A stretch of 64,000 bases of DNA from assembly GCF_045689245.1 (NCBI RefSeq), contig NZ_CP136865.1:3410001-3474000 (forward strand), read 5' to 3'. A program made the position numbers and the translations under genes. The stretch is from Congregibacter brevis. Lineage in GTDB: Bacteria > Pseudomonadota > Gammaproteobacteria > Pseudomonadales > Halieaceae. The number at the start of each line of letters is the position of its first letter. The first letter of the stretch is position 1. Below are positions 8,305 through 16,421 of this stretch, piece after piece. Below the pieces are notes generated by a model. That model was not told the origin of the DNA, searched no databases, and was given only the letters and a program-made list of their open reading frames with translations.

Positions 8305-11300
8305 TTGTCGAAGTCCCTGAGTCGAATAAAGACTCTTTCTATACTCCTCGCGCTTTGGTGTGCGACCGTTTGTGCTGTTGCTGAAGACGCATGGAACGAG
8401 TGGCGCCTAGAGTCTCCAGAAAAAATGCAGCTCCTAGCGAACCGGACTGTAACTCTAGTAAAAAAAACCGGACCAAGAAGTGTATGGGTGGCCTCTACCG
8501 ACGGCCTATTCTTGTTTGACGGACACACCGCCGCGAAGAAACGCGTTCCTTGGGCCACAAAAAACGAATTACCGATTAAGAGAGTCCTCGACATAATTAG
8601 TGGGAACGATGGATCTACGTATTTGTTTACCTTCAAAAATGGGATCTTCACGCTTCCCTCGCACACAAGTCAATTCACGCCGATAGCTGACCTCGAAACT
8701 CAACACAACGTGTCAGAAATAGACTCTGTTATCGAAGTCCACCATCGAAACTCAGCAGTTTTCATCGCAGATGAACGAGTTTTCTCACTACGGTTCGAAA
8801 ACAATCAAGTTGAAGAAGTTATTCTTGACGCCGCTACAACGCAAGGCCAGCCACTCGGGCTATTAATGTCTGGCAACGACGATATCTATGTTGTCTTTAA
8901 CAACTCCATATCCATGCTGGTGTGGCAATTAGACCGATTTGTTCTGCGAATGCGCTTCAGTTGCGTATTGGGTCTGACCTCGATCGCGACCGCAGCTCAA
9001 TCAAGCGACGGTAGTTTTTTCTTAAGCGACCAGTTTGGGAAAATGAAGCGAGTTCGTATAAACCCAAAAGGGTGCGTAAGAGAGGACCTACCCGAGGAGC
9101 TCGTTAACTTCGTATCCGACTCGAGAGTGAATGCCGTAGAATTTTTGGCACAAAGAAATGAGTTGGCGGTCGCAACTGACAAAGGACTTCTGCTAGTAAA
9201 TCAAAGCGGAGTAAAACGAATATCTACCGAGAATTCGCGATTGCGCAGTAATGAAATCACAGCAGTGGAAGAGATTTCAAATGATGGGCTTTTGATTGGC
9301 AGCTTCCGCGGCTTAATGCATGCAAAAGAGAATCCGTTCACGTCGGTCACCCACCTTCATCTAGAGCGCAACCCAACCGTCACAGCAATAGCCAGCTCAA
9401 AAACCATCGGCACATTAATAGCTACAAGCAAATCGTTGTATTTAGAAGAAAAAAAAGACAGTGGCATTTCTTACGCACCGATCAGCCTTCCCCTACCTCA
9501 CGCCAGCATCTCAGCCTTAGATGTAACAGGTACCACTGCATGGGTTGGATATCAGGATGGAAAACTAGTTCGATGTAACATTCAAATCCACCAGAGTTCT
9601 TGCGCGGAATCTGGAAGACTTCAATTGAGTAAATCGCCGATAACGTCCGTTAAAAAGTTGAACCCATACAGAGATGACGTTTTGACCACAACGTTGGACG
9701 GCAAGGCGTTCTACATACACGCGTCTAAAAATCCCCTATCAGCAAGATTACTTTTCGAAATGGGCACACCGGATGCAAAGTTGTCCGCAGTGGAGGTATC
9801 AGCGAACTATGCTTGGTTTCTCGACTTAGAGGAAACACGCGCTGTTTCGATAGAAGAGATAACAAACTCTACGCCAAGTGAACGCATAGAAACTATTCTT
9901 GCCCCATTCAAACGCGCTCCCTGGGCTATGTTTAGTGAAGATGAATCACTGTATCTGGCGACTCCCAAAGGGACCGTATCGCTCCTATCCGAGGAAGATC
10001 TCTTTAGAGACGCGCCAGCGTCTCCACGTTGGAGTTCGCTGATAAACGAAACCGTCTTCTCAATTGAAGTCGACGTATTAGGCCGAGTTTGGGCAAGTAG
10101 CCGCAGTGGTCTATGGATGCGACACGATGATGGAGTGTTCCGCCTAGAGATCGAAACTAAAGCTGCAGACGCCATTACCGCTGACTATGGCGCTTCACAC
10201 ACCGATCAATCAGGTGTCATCTACTTTGGCGGAACAGGCGGGTTCATCCGTATTAGCAGCCCTTCTGCTTACCCGATTCTTAAGTCTGGCTCTTTAATAG
10301 TCACAAGGGTGTCATTGAACCAAAGTCCCATTTTGGTGCCTAGCGAACTAGACCAAGTGACTTTAAGCCTCAGGTTAAACGCGCTCCCCAACAAGCTGAA
10401 CCTTGAGTATGGCTTACAGGAGATACTTGCGACGCACGTTTTGGGTTTGCAACACAAACTAGAAGGCCTAGACCAAGACTGGCAAGACTCCGGCAGCGTC
10501 AACGTAGTTACCTACCAAAATTTACCACCTGGCGATTATGTGTTCCGAGCCAGAGGGGCTGACTCTACAGGCGTCTGGAGCGACAACGAGATCAGCCTTC
10601 CGATTAAAGTGCTACCTCCGACTTGGCGAACTTGGTGGGCAATCGTTAGTTATCTCCTACTGGCGCTGATCGCACTCCGGTACTTCAAGATCATCAATGA
10701 CCGCAATGTCGCGCGAAGAGAGCGCCTAAAGATTGCTGAAGAAGGCAGTGCTGCTTTCGCGCGTTTAGAGGATGACTACCAAGCACAGCGAGAAGCAAAT
10801 GAAGCGTTACTACTCCGAAGAACACCCTCTGCTAACCAACTCCTAGACGTTGTAGAAACAACCCTGTCCGCTCAATCCAATGACACAGATAGTGAAACAA
10901 CAGCCAACCTATCCAGCAAGATCTCAGCGCTACGCAGCCTGCAAACGTTCACTCACAGAACAACTAGTCTGGAACAAACAAACATACACGCCCTCACCAA
11001 CGAGATCACGGCTCGTTTGGCAGCGACTTCTGAACTTGCCTCCCGCGCGATCATCACTAATGACACCTGCAGAGACCCGGTTCCTCTCGAGCATGCGATG
11101 TATCTCTGCCTAGTCATTCAGGAAGCGCTTGAATTTGCGATTACGGGCAGGAGCTTCGATAACTCAATTGATCCGCTGATCTACATAGCCCTTGCCTCTC
11201 CCACGCTTAACGAGACTGGGGAACTCAGTTACGAACTCCGCATTGAAGACAGTGCGCAAAAGCACAACCATGACGACATCCTAGCGCGAGCAATGCCGCT

Positions 11301-11409
11301 TACTTTTCATCTCATCGAGACCGGCGGTGGGGAGGTAAACGACGACTATGATGCGGGGAACACGCTTGTTATCAGCCTGCGCTTCCCGGCTAACAGCTTT
11401 GTTTTGTAA
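8305..11409 (+). CDS. Propeller sensor protein with Y_Y_Y domain and degenerate kinase-like C-terminus
   Basis: A 1034-residue companion of the preceding hybrid kinase. A TTG at 8305, 3 nt after the upstream stop, is the only start that keeps the signal peptide (LSILLALW...AVA), so translation is probably coupled. A propeller region follows (for example SVWVASTDGLFLF near the N-terminus, RVWASSRSGLWM near residue 600), then a Y_Y_Y domain (about 690-770, KLEGLDQDWQ) and a membrane helix (about 777-796). The cytoplasmic part begins with a coiled coil and continues like the dimerisation and ATPase region of HisKA_2-type kinases, but I find no H-box histidine in context, no clear N box and no GxG lid motifs. 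It is probably a pseudokinase or regulatory partner of the first sensor. A diverged active kinase cannot be excluded. Confidence 0.82.
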   Translation: MSKSLSRIKTLSILLALWCATVCAVAEDAWNEWRLESPEKMQLLANRTVTLVKKTGPRSVWVASTDGLFLFDGHTAAKKRVPWATKNELPIKRVLDIISGNDGSTYLFTFKNGIFTLPSHTSQFTPIADLETQHNVSEIDSVIEVHHRNSAVFIADERVFSLRFENNQVEEVILDAATTQGQPLGLLMSGNDDIYVVFNNSISMLVWQLDRFVLRMRFSCVLGLTSIATAAQSSDGSFFLSDQFGKMKRVRINPKGCVREDLPEELVNFVSDSRVNAVEFLAQRNELAVATDKGLLLVNQSGVKRISTENSRLRSNEITAVEEISNDGLLIGSFRGLMHAKENPFTSVTHLHLERNPTVTAIASSKTIGTLIATSKSLYLEEKKDSGISYAPISLPLPHASISALDVTGTTAWVGYQDGKLVRCNIQIHQSSCAESGRLQLSKSPITSVKKLNPYRDDVLTTTLDGKAFYIHASKNPLSARLLFEMGTPDAKLSAVEVSANYAWFLDLEETRAVSIEEITNSTPSERIETILAPFKRAPWAMFSEDESLYLATPKGTVSLLSEEDLFRDAPASPRWSSLINETVFSIEVDVLGRVWASSRSGLWMRHDDGVFRLEIETKAADAITADYGASHTDQSGVIYFGGTGGFIRISSPSAYPILKSGSLIVTRVSLNQSPILVPSELDQVTLSLRLNALPNKLNLEYGLQEILATHVLGLQHKLEGLDQDWQDSGSVNVVTYQNLPPGDYVFRARGADSTGVWSDNEISLPIKVLPPTWRTWWAIVSYLLLALIALRYFKIINDRNVARRERLKIAEEGSAAFARLEDDYQAQREANEALLLRRTPSANQLLDVVETTLSAQSNDTDSETTANLSSKISALRSLQTFTHRTTSLEQTNIHALTNEITARLAATSELASRAIITNDTCRDPVPLEHAMYLCLVIQEALEFAITGRSFDNSIDPLIYIALASPTLNETGELSYELRIEDSAQKHNHDDILARAMPLTFHLIETGGGEVNDDYDAGNTLVISLRFPANSFVL

Positions 11410-11414
11410 CTCGA

Positions 11415-12173
11415 CTACTGACCAGAGAACTCAGGCATCCTCTTCTCTCTCTGAGCGGCAAAGCCCTCCTGCAAATCATCTGACTCTTCACACAAGCGTG
11501 CGAGTTCCGTTGCTCGCGAGATATCTATAGATCCACGGCCAGCCTGATCAATCAGCTCTTTCATGGCTTTTGTCGCCAACGGCGCTAGCCCTGCAATATG
11601 CAGCGCCAACTCCTCTACTCGCTCATCAAGCTCTTCCTGCGCCACGATGTAATCGTAAAAACCGACTCGATAGGCCTCTACCGCATCCATTGCCTCAGAT
11701 GCCACCAGCATCCTCCGCGCGATGTTTGGGCCGAGCTTCTCTACAAACAAAGAGATTCCGGCTGGCGGGTAACACAAGCCAAAGGCAGCTGCAGGTACGC
11801 GCAACCGTGTACCAACCACGCCTATTCTAAAGTCGCAGCTCAACGCCAGCTCGGTCCCACCGCCAAACACATTGCCGTTCACCCTGGCCAAGGTAGGGAT
11901 GGCCAAAGACGCTAGACGATGCATTGCACTTTGAAAAGCATCAGGCTTCAAAACACCGCTATTCAGGTCTCCTAAAGATGCCCCAGCGCAAAACGTTTTT
12001 GCCCCCGCACCCGTAACAATGAGTACTCGAATCTCGGGATCCGCCTCGACAATATCAAGAACTTCAGAGATACCTGTAAGCTCTGCGGCGCCAAGAGAAT
12101 TATGCTTTTCTTCGCGGTTGATGCTCAGTGTCCCGACACTGTCGTTCACTGAGTATTCGATGGAATGGCTCAT
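11415..12173 (-). CDS. Enoyl-CoA hydratase/isomerase family protein
   Basis: A crotonase-fold enzyme of 252 residues acting on an acyl-CoA thioester. Oxyanion-hole segments are visible (GAGAKTFCAGASLGDL about 55-70; NGNVFGGGTELALSCD about 99-114). The first catalytic glutamate is kept (Glu108 in GGGTELA), but the second, normally in a PE-x-x-LG context, reads PAAAFG here, so an isomerase or other crotonase activity is as likely as hydration. The ATG at 12173 is preferred over the upstream extension because AGGAG lies 6 nt before it. It is convergent with the sensor gene (5 nt between stops) and divergent from tag. Confidence 0.88.
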   Translation of the reverse strand: MSHSIEYSVNDSVGTLSINREEKHNSLGAAELTGISEVLDIVEADPEIRVLIVTGAGAKTFCAGASLGDLNSGVLKPDAFQSAMHRLASLAIPTLARVNGNVFGGGTELALSCDFRIGVVGTRLRVPAAAFGLCYPPAGISLFVEKLGPNIARRMLVASEAMDAVEAYRVGFYDYIVAQEELDERVEELALHIAGLAPLATKAMKELIDQAGRGSIDISRATELARLCEESDDLQEGFAAQREKRMPEFSGQ

Positions 12174-12253
12174 GTTAAGCTCCTGACTTTTACACATTCT
12201 TGCATAGCGTCGATACGCCGTCATCGTTCGCTAAGCACAAACGGAGAATACAG

Positions 12254-12823
12254 ATGCAGCGCTGCGACTGGTGTGGAGATGATCCGCTATACGTGAGTTA
12301 TCACGACAAGGAGTGGGGAGTTCCCCTCAGAGACGAGCAGCTAATGTTTGAGTTTTTGGTGTTAGAGGGTGCTCAGGCTGGCCTCAGTTGGATAACCATT
12401 TTGCGTAAGCGCGACGGCTATCGCGCGGTTTTCGACAACTTTGACGTTCACAAAGTTGCGGCCTATAGCGACAGCGAGTTAGACAACAAACTATTAGATG
12501 CGCGCATCGTTAGAAATAGGCTCAAGGTTTACGGCGCCAGAAAAAACGCCCTCGCGACCCTCAAGCTCTACGAAGAAGGCACCACTCTCCTCGACTACTT
12601 TTGGGAATATGTAGGCGGCAATCCGATTCAGAATGAGTGGCGCAGCATGTCGGAGATTCCCGCCTCGACCCCCCTTTCTAACAAGATCAGCAAAGATATG
12701 AAAAAGCGGGGCTTTACCTTTGTAGGCCCGACCATTATTTACGCGCATATGCAGGCCACGGGCATGGTCAATGATCATATCGTTAGCTGCCCACGACACG
12801 AGGAATGTGCGGCGCTCGCTTAA
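12254..12823 (+). CDS. tag: DNA-3-methyladenine glycosylase I
   Basis: A 189-residue base-excision repair glycosylase that removes 3-methyladenine from alkylated DNA. The zinc-binding residues of the Tag family are in place: Cys4 (MQRCDW), His17 (SYHDKEWG), and the C-terminal His and Cys within NDHIVSCPRHEEC. The family segment LEGAQAGLSWITILRKR is present too. The ATG at 12254 is chosen because GGAGA precedes it and it restores the standard N-terminus; the longer frame from 12200 would overlap the divergent promoter region. Length matches the family. Confidence 0.96.
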   Translation: MQRCDWCGDDPLYVSYHDKEWGVPLRDEQLMFEFLVLEGAQAGLSWITILRKRDGYRAVFDNFDVHKVAAYSDSELDNKLLDARIVRNRLKVYGARKNALATLKLYEEGTTLLDYFWEYVGGNPIQNEWRSMSEIPASTPLSNKISKDMKKRGFTFVGPTIIYAHMQATGMVNDHIVSCPRHEECAALA

Positions 12824-12855
12824 TGGATTCGTAGACAGGGGCGGTAAAAATACTT

Positions 12856-12886
12856 AAAGTTGGAATTTCCAACCTTACAGTATGAT
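12856..12886 (+). promoter_or_regulatory. Operator-like palindrome and -10 box before the double-TetR gene
   Basis: A perfect inverted repeat GTTGGAA-T-TTCCAAC (12859-12873) sits just upstream of a good -10 hexamer TATGAT (12881-12886). The palindrome covers the -35 position (TTGGAA, 15 nt before the -10), so a bound repressor would block the promoter. The next gene encodes a TetR-family protein, which makes autoregulation likely. This is inference from position and symmetry. Confidence 0.55.
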
Positions 12887-12908
12887 GAGAACACTAAGCG
12901 TCCCCTGA

Positions 12909-14210
12909 ATGACGACCACCAGCAGCTCAAACAGCACGTCTCCATTCAACAGAAAAGCGCAGCATGACGCCAAGCGCATCGCTATTCTCTCTGAAGCTGC
13001 ACGCCTTTTTAACAGCAAAGGATCGCGGGCTACCACTCTGCAGGACGTTGCCCGAGGACTGGGACTCACAAAAACCAGCCTCTACTACTACGTGCGCACA
13101 AAAGAAGAACTTATCTTCCAGTGCTACGAAGTCACCATGCAGCGACAGCACTCCATCATGGACGCTCTCGACAAAGCGACACTCACTCCACTGCAGCGTG
13201 CGGGGGCCTTCTTCAAAAGCCAATTCGAAGGCTGGCTAAGCGCCCAAACCGGAGACGATGTGCACGTAGCGGCCCCTCTGGAGATAGCATCGCTCAAACC
13301 GCTACACCGCAAGGCGATTGAGTCAGAATACATTCGGATGTTTAAGCGTCTCCGAGCCTACTTGCGTGAGGCCATGGAAAGCGGTGAAGCACGCACGGTC
13401 GACAGCACCTCGGCCACCCGAGCCATCATTGGTGCCACAGATTGGGTGTTTCATTGGCTACATCAACTAGATCGCTCCGAAGTTCTAAACGCCGCTGACG
13501 CCGCCTGGGACATCCTCTTAGGAGGACTATCGGCCAACGGCCACGAGTATCAACCTGCGCCCCTAAACATCAACTCAGACGGTGATCGTCCAGCGCAGGG
13601 TTTTGATCGAGAAGAGCAGCATCGGCAAAAACAAGAAGCCTTTTACAAGGCGGGCACCTGGTTCTTTAACCGGAAGGGGTTTAACGGAGCATCCCTGGAC
13701 GAAATCGCCGAGCACCTCAACGTCTCCAAAGGCGCTTTTTACTACCACATTAGAAATAAGGAAGACCTGCTCTTTGCCTGCTACGAGCGCTCTATCGGCA
13801 TAGTGCAACGAATAGATACCAATGCGATGCGTGCTGAAGGAACAGGTCTGGAAAAGCTCGATGAAACTGCTCGCCGAGTATTCCACGCCCAAAACTCTGA
13901 CGCGGGCCCCTTGATTCGCTACAACACGATTACCGCATTACCTACAGAACGGCGAAAAAAGATTCTCTCCGCGACGGAAGATGCGGATAGCCGTTTTGAT
14001 ACCCTCATTGCCGAAGGAAAGCTCGATGGCAGTATCCGCGATGTAAACTCACTTCTCGCACGCCGGTTAATGTCCGGGGCAATCAACGCTTCGATGGACA
14101 TTAGCCTTTGGCGGGCCATTGACGACATCGACAGCGCAGCCATCGACTACTTCGATATTTTTTATAACGGACTTTTGCCAAAAGATCCGTCTAAAGAGAG
14201 CCTCTCATGA
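12909..14210 (+). CDS. Tandem double TetR-family transcriptional regulator
   Basis: A 433-residue protein that is two TetR/AcrR units in one chain. The first helix-turn-helix lies at about residues 25-75 (TTLQDVARGLGLTKTSLYYYV, then KEELIFQCYE) with its ligand-binding domain to about 210. A second complete N-terminal domain lies at about 235-290 (ASLDEIAEHLNVSKGAFYYHI, then KEDLLFACYE) with its own C-terminal domain. Usual TetR proteins have about 200 residues and act as dimers; here one chain may act as a built-in pseudo-dimer or bind two operators. Its stop overlaps the tesB start by 4 nt (ATGA), so it probably regulates acyl-CoA metabolism. A palindrome at 12859-12873 is the likely operator. 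Confidence 0.93.
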   Translation: MTTTSSSNSTSPFNRKAQHDAKRIAILSEAARLFNSKGSRATTLQDVARGLGLTKTSLYYYVRTKEELIFQCYEVTMQRQHSIMDALDKATLTPLQRAGAFFKSQFEGWLSAQTGDDVHVAAPLEIASLKPLHRKAIESEYIRMFKRLRAYLREAMESGEARTVDSTSATRAIIGATDWVFHWLHQLDRSEVLNAADAAWDILLGGLSANGHEYQPAPLNINSDGDRPAQGFDREEQHRQKQEAFYKAGTWFFNRKGFNGASLDEIAEHLNVSKGAFYYHIRNKEDLLFACYERSIGIVQRIDTNAMRAEGTGLEKLDETARRVFHAQNSDAGPLIRYNTITALPTERRKKILSATEDADSRFDTLIAEGKLDGSIRDVNSLLARRLMSGAINASMDISLWRAIDDIDSAAIDYFDIFYNGLLPKDPSKESLS

Positions 14211-15067
14211 CTGACCTTCTCGCAGACCTTTTGAATCACCTGGAAGTGAAGCGCATTGATACCTACCTGTTTACCGGTAGTAGCCCTGAGCGACCCCGAC
14301 GCATTTTTGGAGGCCAGGTGCTTGCGCAAAGTCTCAATGCGGCCAATAGATCCATTGGCAACGATCGCGTAGCCCACTCTATGCATGCGCACTTTCTGCG
14401 CCCCGGTAACCCCGCAAAGCAGATCGTCTTTGAAGTGGATCCAACGCGAGACGGCCGCAGCTTTGCCACGCGCCGCGTTGTTGCCAAGCAGGACGGAAAA
14501 CCCATCTTTATCACCTCAGTGTCCTATCAGGAAATCGAAGAAGGACTCAATCACGAGGCGCCAATGCCGGAGGTAGAACCTCCTGAGGGCCTTCAAAACG
14601 ACTTCGATTTTTGGACCGAGATGGCTGCGAAACACCCGGATAGATATGATCCGCCCTTTTCGCAGGCGGTGGAGCGCAAAGTCATTAATCGCCGCGACTA
14701 TACATCGCCAAAACCAGAAGATCCCATCTCACACACCTGGTTTAGGGTCCCCGGTGACATCGGTGACGACCCCAATCGCCACCAAACCCTTATCGCTTTT
14801 ATCTCAGACTTTGCCCTGCTGGGCGCTGCACTGTTTCCGCACCCTTACACAGCGGCGAGTAAAAAGATTCAGGCTGCCAGCCTGGATCATGCGATCTGGT
14901 TCCACCGTCCGGGACGGGCCGATGACTATCTGCTGTACAGCATGGACAGCCCGAACGCTGGTGGCGGTCGTGGATTCAGCCGAGGACAATTCTTTAGCCG
15001 AGATGGTCGGCTTATCGCTTCTACCGCCCAAGAGTCCTTAATACGGCTGCGACCTAGTTCACCCTGA
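14207..15067 (+). CDS. tesB: Acyl-CoA thioesterase II
   Basis: A 286-residue double hot-dog thioesterase that hydrolyses medium- and long-chain acyl-CoA to free acid and CoA. Family landmarks are RRIFGGQVLAQSL at about 30-42, the catalytic aspartate in SLDHAIWFHRP, and the C-terminal glutamine in STAQESLIRLR. Length equals that of E. coli TesB. The start codon overlaps the stop of the double-TetR gene (ATGA), implying translational coupling and shared control. Confidence 0.95.
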   Translation: MTDLLADLLNHLEVKRIDTYLFTGSSPERPRRIFGGQVLAQSLNAANRSIGNDRVAHSMHAHFLRPGNPAKQIVFEVDPTRDGRSFATRRVVAKQDGKPIFITSVSYQEIEEGLNHEAPMPEVEPPEGLQNDFDFWTEMAAKHPDRYDPPFSQAVERKVINRRDYTSPKPEDPISHTWFRVPGDIGDDPNRHQTLIAFISDFALLGAALFPHPYTAASKKIQAASLDHAIWFHRPGRADDYLLYSMDSPNAGGGRGFSRGQFFSRDGRLIASTAQESLIRLRPSSP

Positions 15068-15153
15068 TAAAAGACTGATCAACAACGCCGCTAATGGGTT
15101 CTGTTGAAGGTCCTGACGAAGAATTGGGATCCTTTATCGAGTCGTTAAAGCCT

Positions 15154-15717
15154 TCAGTTAACAACCGACGACATTTGCTCGCCCAAGGAGCTCACCGCCA
15201 AGCTCCCTGTCGATTCATCAAGTAGAGTCACCGATGCGTTGTCGGGCCAAAACACGAGTGTCTCTTCATGCTTCTGATACCAACCCACAAGGGCGTTGAT
15301 CACTAAAAAGTGCGTGAAGACGATCGTTGTACCAGAGAGCGACTCCACTGCTTCTACAATGTTCTGCCGCCACTGATGCAAAGCTGGCTCCTGCTCATGC
15401 CATTGCTGACGCATAAAACCTCGAAGCCAGTCCTGACGCTCCGCAAGAGGCACCGGTGACGGCACCTCACGGAAGCGCTCATCGATCGAAACCTCTAGCC
15501 CTAATGAAGTCGCCAATGGGATCGCCGTCTCCTGTGCACGCAGCAAAGGGCTGCTCATCAAGGTGACACCCGGTTCGGACAAGTTTGCTTCCAACTGCTG
15601 CGCGGTCTTTTTAGCCTGGGCGTGACCCAGCTCCGATAAGCCAGGATCAGGGCTCTGCCCCCAGCTCGCCGCAGCCTCGCCGTGACGAACCAGATAAACT
15701 GTTCGTGCGCTACTCAT
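15154..15717 (-). CDS. Histidine phosphatase family protein (second of pair)
   Basis: A 187-residue phosphoglycerate-mutase-like phosphatase. It has the RHG motif near the N-terminus (YLVRHGEAA) and a second catalytic histidine in VFTHFLVINAL, so the core active site looks complete. The substrate is unknown. The ATG at 15717 overlaps the stop of the upstream phosphatase gene by 4 nt; the longer frame reaching 15774 would lie inside that gene and is not needed. It is the last gene of the aceK-phosphatase-phosphatase operon. Confidence 0.88.
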   Translation of the reverse strand: MSSARTVYLVRHGEAAASWGQSPDPGLSELGHAQAKKTAQQLEANLSEPGVTLMSSPLLRAQETAIPLATSLGLEVSIDERFREVPSPVPLAERQDWLRGFMRQQWHEQEPALHQWRQNIVEAVESLSGTTIVFTHFLVINALVGWYQKHEETLVFWPDNASVTLLDESTGSLAVSSLGEQMSSVVN

Positions 15718-16421
15718 CGATAGGTAACCAGCTTCTCTCCCCGGGATGCAGATTGCTCTCGAAGAAACGAACAATCATTGAAGTATGACAAAGACACTTG
15801 ATCCGCCCTGTAAAAAATCTGCGTAACCGAGCAGTTAAATACGGGCTCATAAAATTGATAGGTTGCTGATCCGGGAAGCTTCAGTACAGCGGCGGTGAGA
15901 GTGGCGATGGTGCCACCAGAGGTAAACACGCCAATCGTTTTCCCTGATCCCTCATTGGTAATGATGTCTCGCAACACGCCGTGCACGCCTTCGGAGTACT
16001 CCGCCCAACTCTGAATATTGGGTTCATCGCACTCGGGGGAAACCCAGTAGTTAAACACCGCCTCGATAACTTTCTGGAAACGCTTACTTGAATCCAGCCC
16101 CTGATCCACTATCGCTTTGATTTCGGGGCGAGTTTCCACAACTTTGGGGAGTAAGTATTCAAGATGCTCGTCATTACGTACTTCGTCCAGGCGCGCATCC
16201 ACCGTGGCGGACACTGATCCCGTTTGGCTCGCCAGCGCTAGCGAAGCGGTGTCTTTTTGACGTTCTAAAGAGCCGCTATAGGCTGCATCAAAGACCACAC
16301 CGGTACGAGCCAAATACTCACCTGTGAGCGTCGCTTGCAACCGACCCAGGGGAGACAGCTCGTCGTAGTTTTCTGCGCCAAAAGACGCCTGCCCATGTCG
16401 AATAAGATAAATACTGGCCAT
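15714..16421 (-). CDS. Histidine phosphatase family protein (first of pair)
   Basis: A 235-residue branch-2-like member of the phosphoglycerate-mutase superfamily with the RHG motif at residues 8-10 (LIRHGQAS). The segment where the second catalytic histidine is expected reads VFTSGGTIAT, with serine in its place, so activity or mechanism may differ from its neighbour. The ATG overlaps the aceK stop by 1 nt (TAATG) and the stop overlaps the next gene by 4 nt: the three genes are tightly coupled. Confidence 0.88.
   Translation of the reverse strand: MASIYLIRHGQASFGAENYDELSPLGRLQATLTGEYLARTGVVFDAAYSGSLERQKDTASLALASQTGSVSATVDARLDEVRNDEHLEYLLPKVVETRPEIKAIVDQGLDSSKRFQKVIEAVFNYWVSPECDEPNIQSWAEYSEGVHGVLRDIITNEGSGKTIGVFTSGGTIATLTAAVLKLPGSATYQFYEPVFNCSVTQIFYRADQVSLSYFNDCSFLREQSASRGEKLVTYR

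Noticed and set aside
12200..12253. N-terminal extension of tag
   Set aside because: It lies in the divergent promoter region. The ATG at 12254 has a ribosome site and yields the conserved Cys4/His17 numbering.
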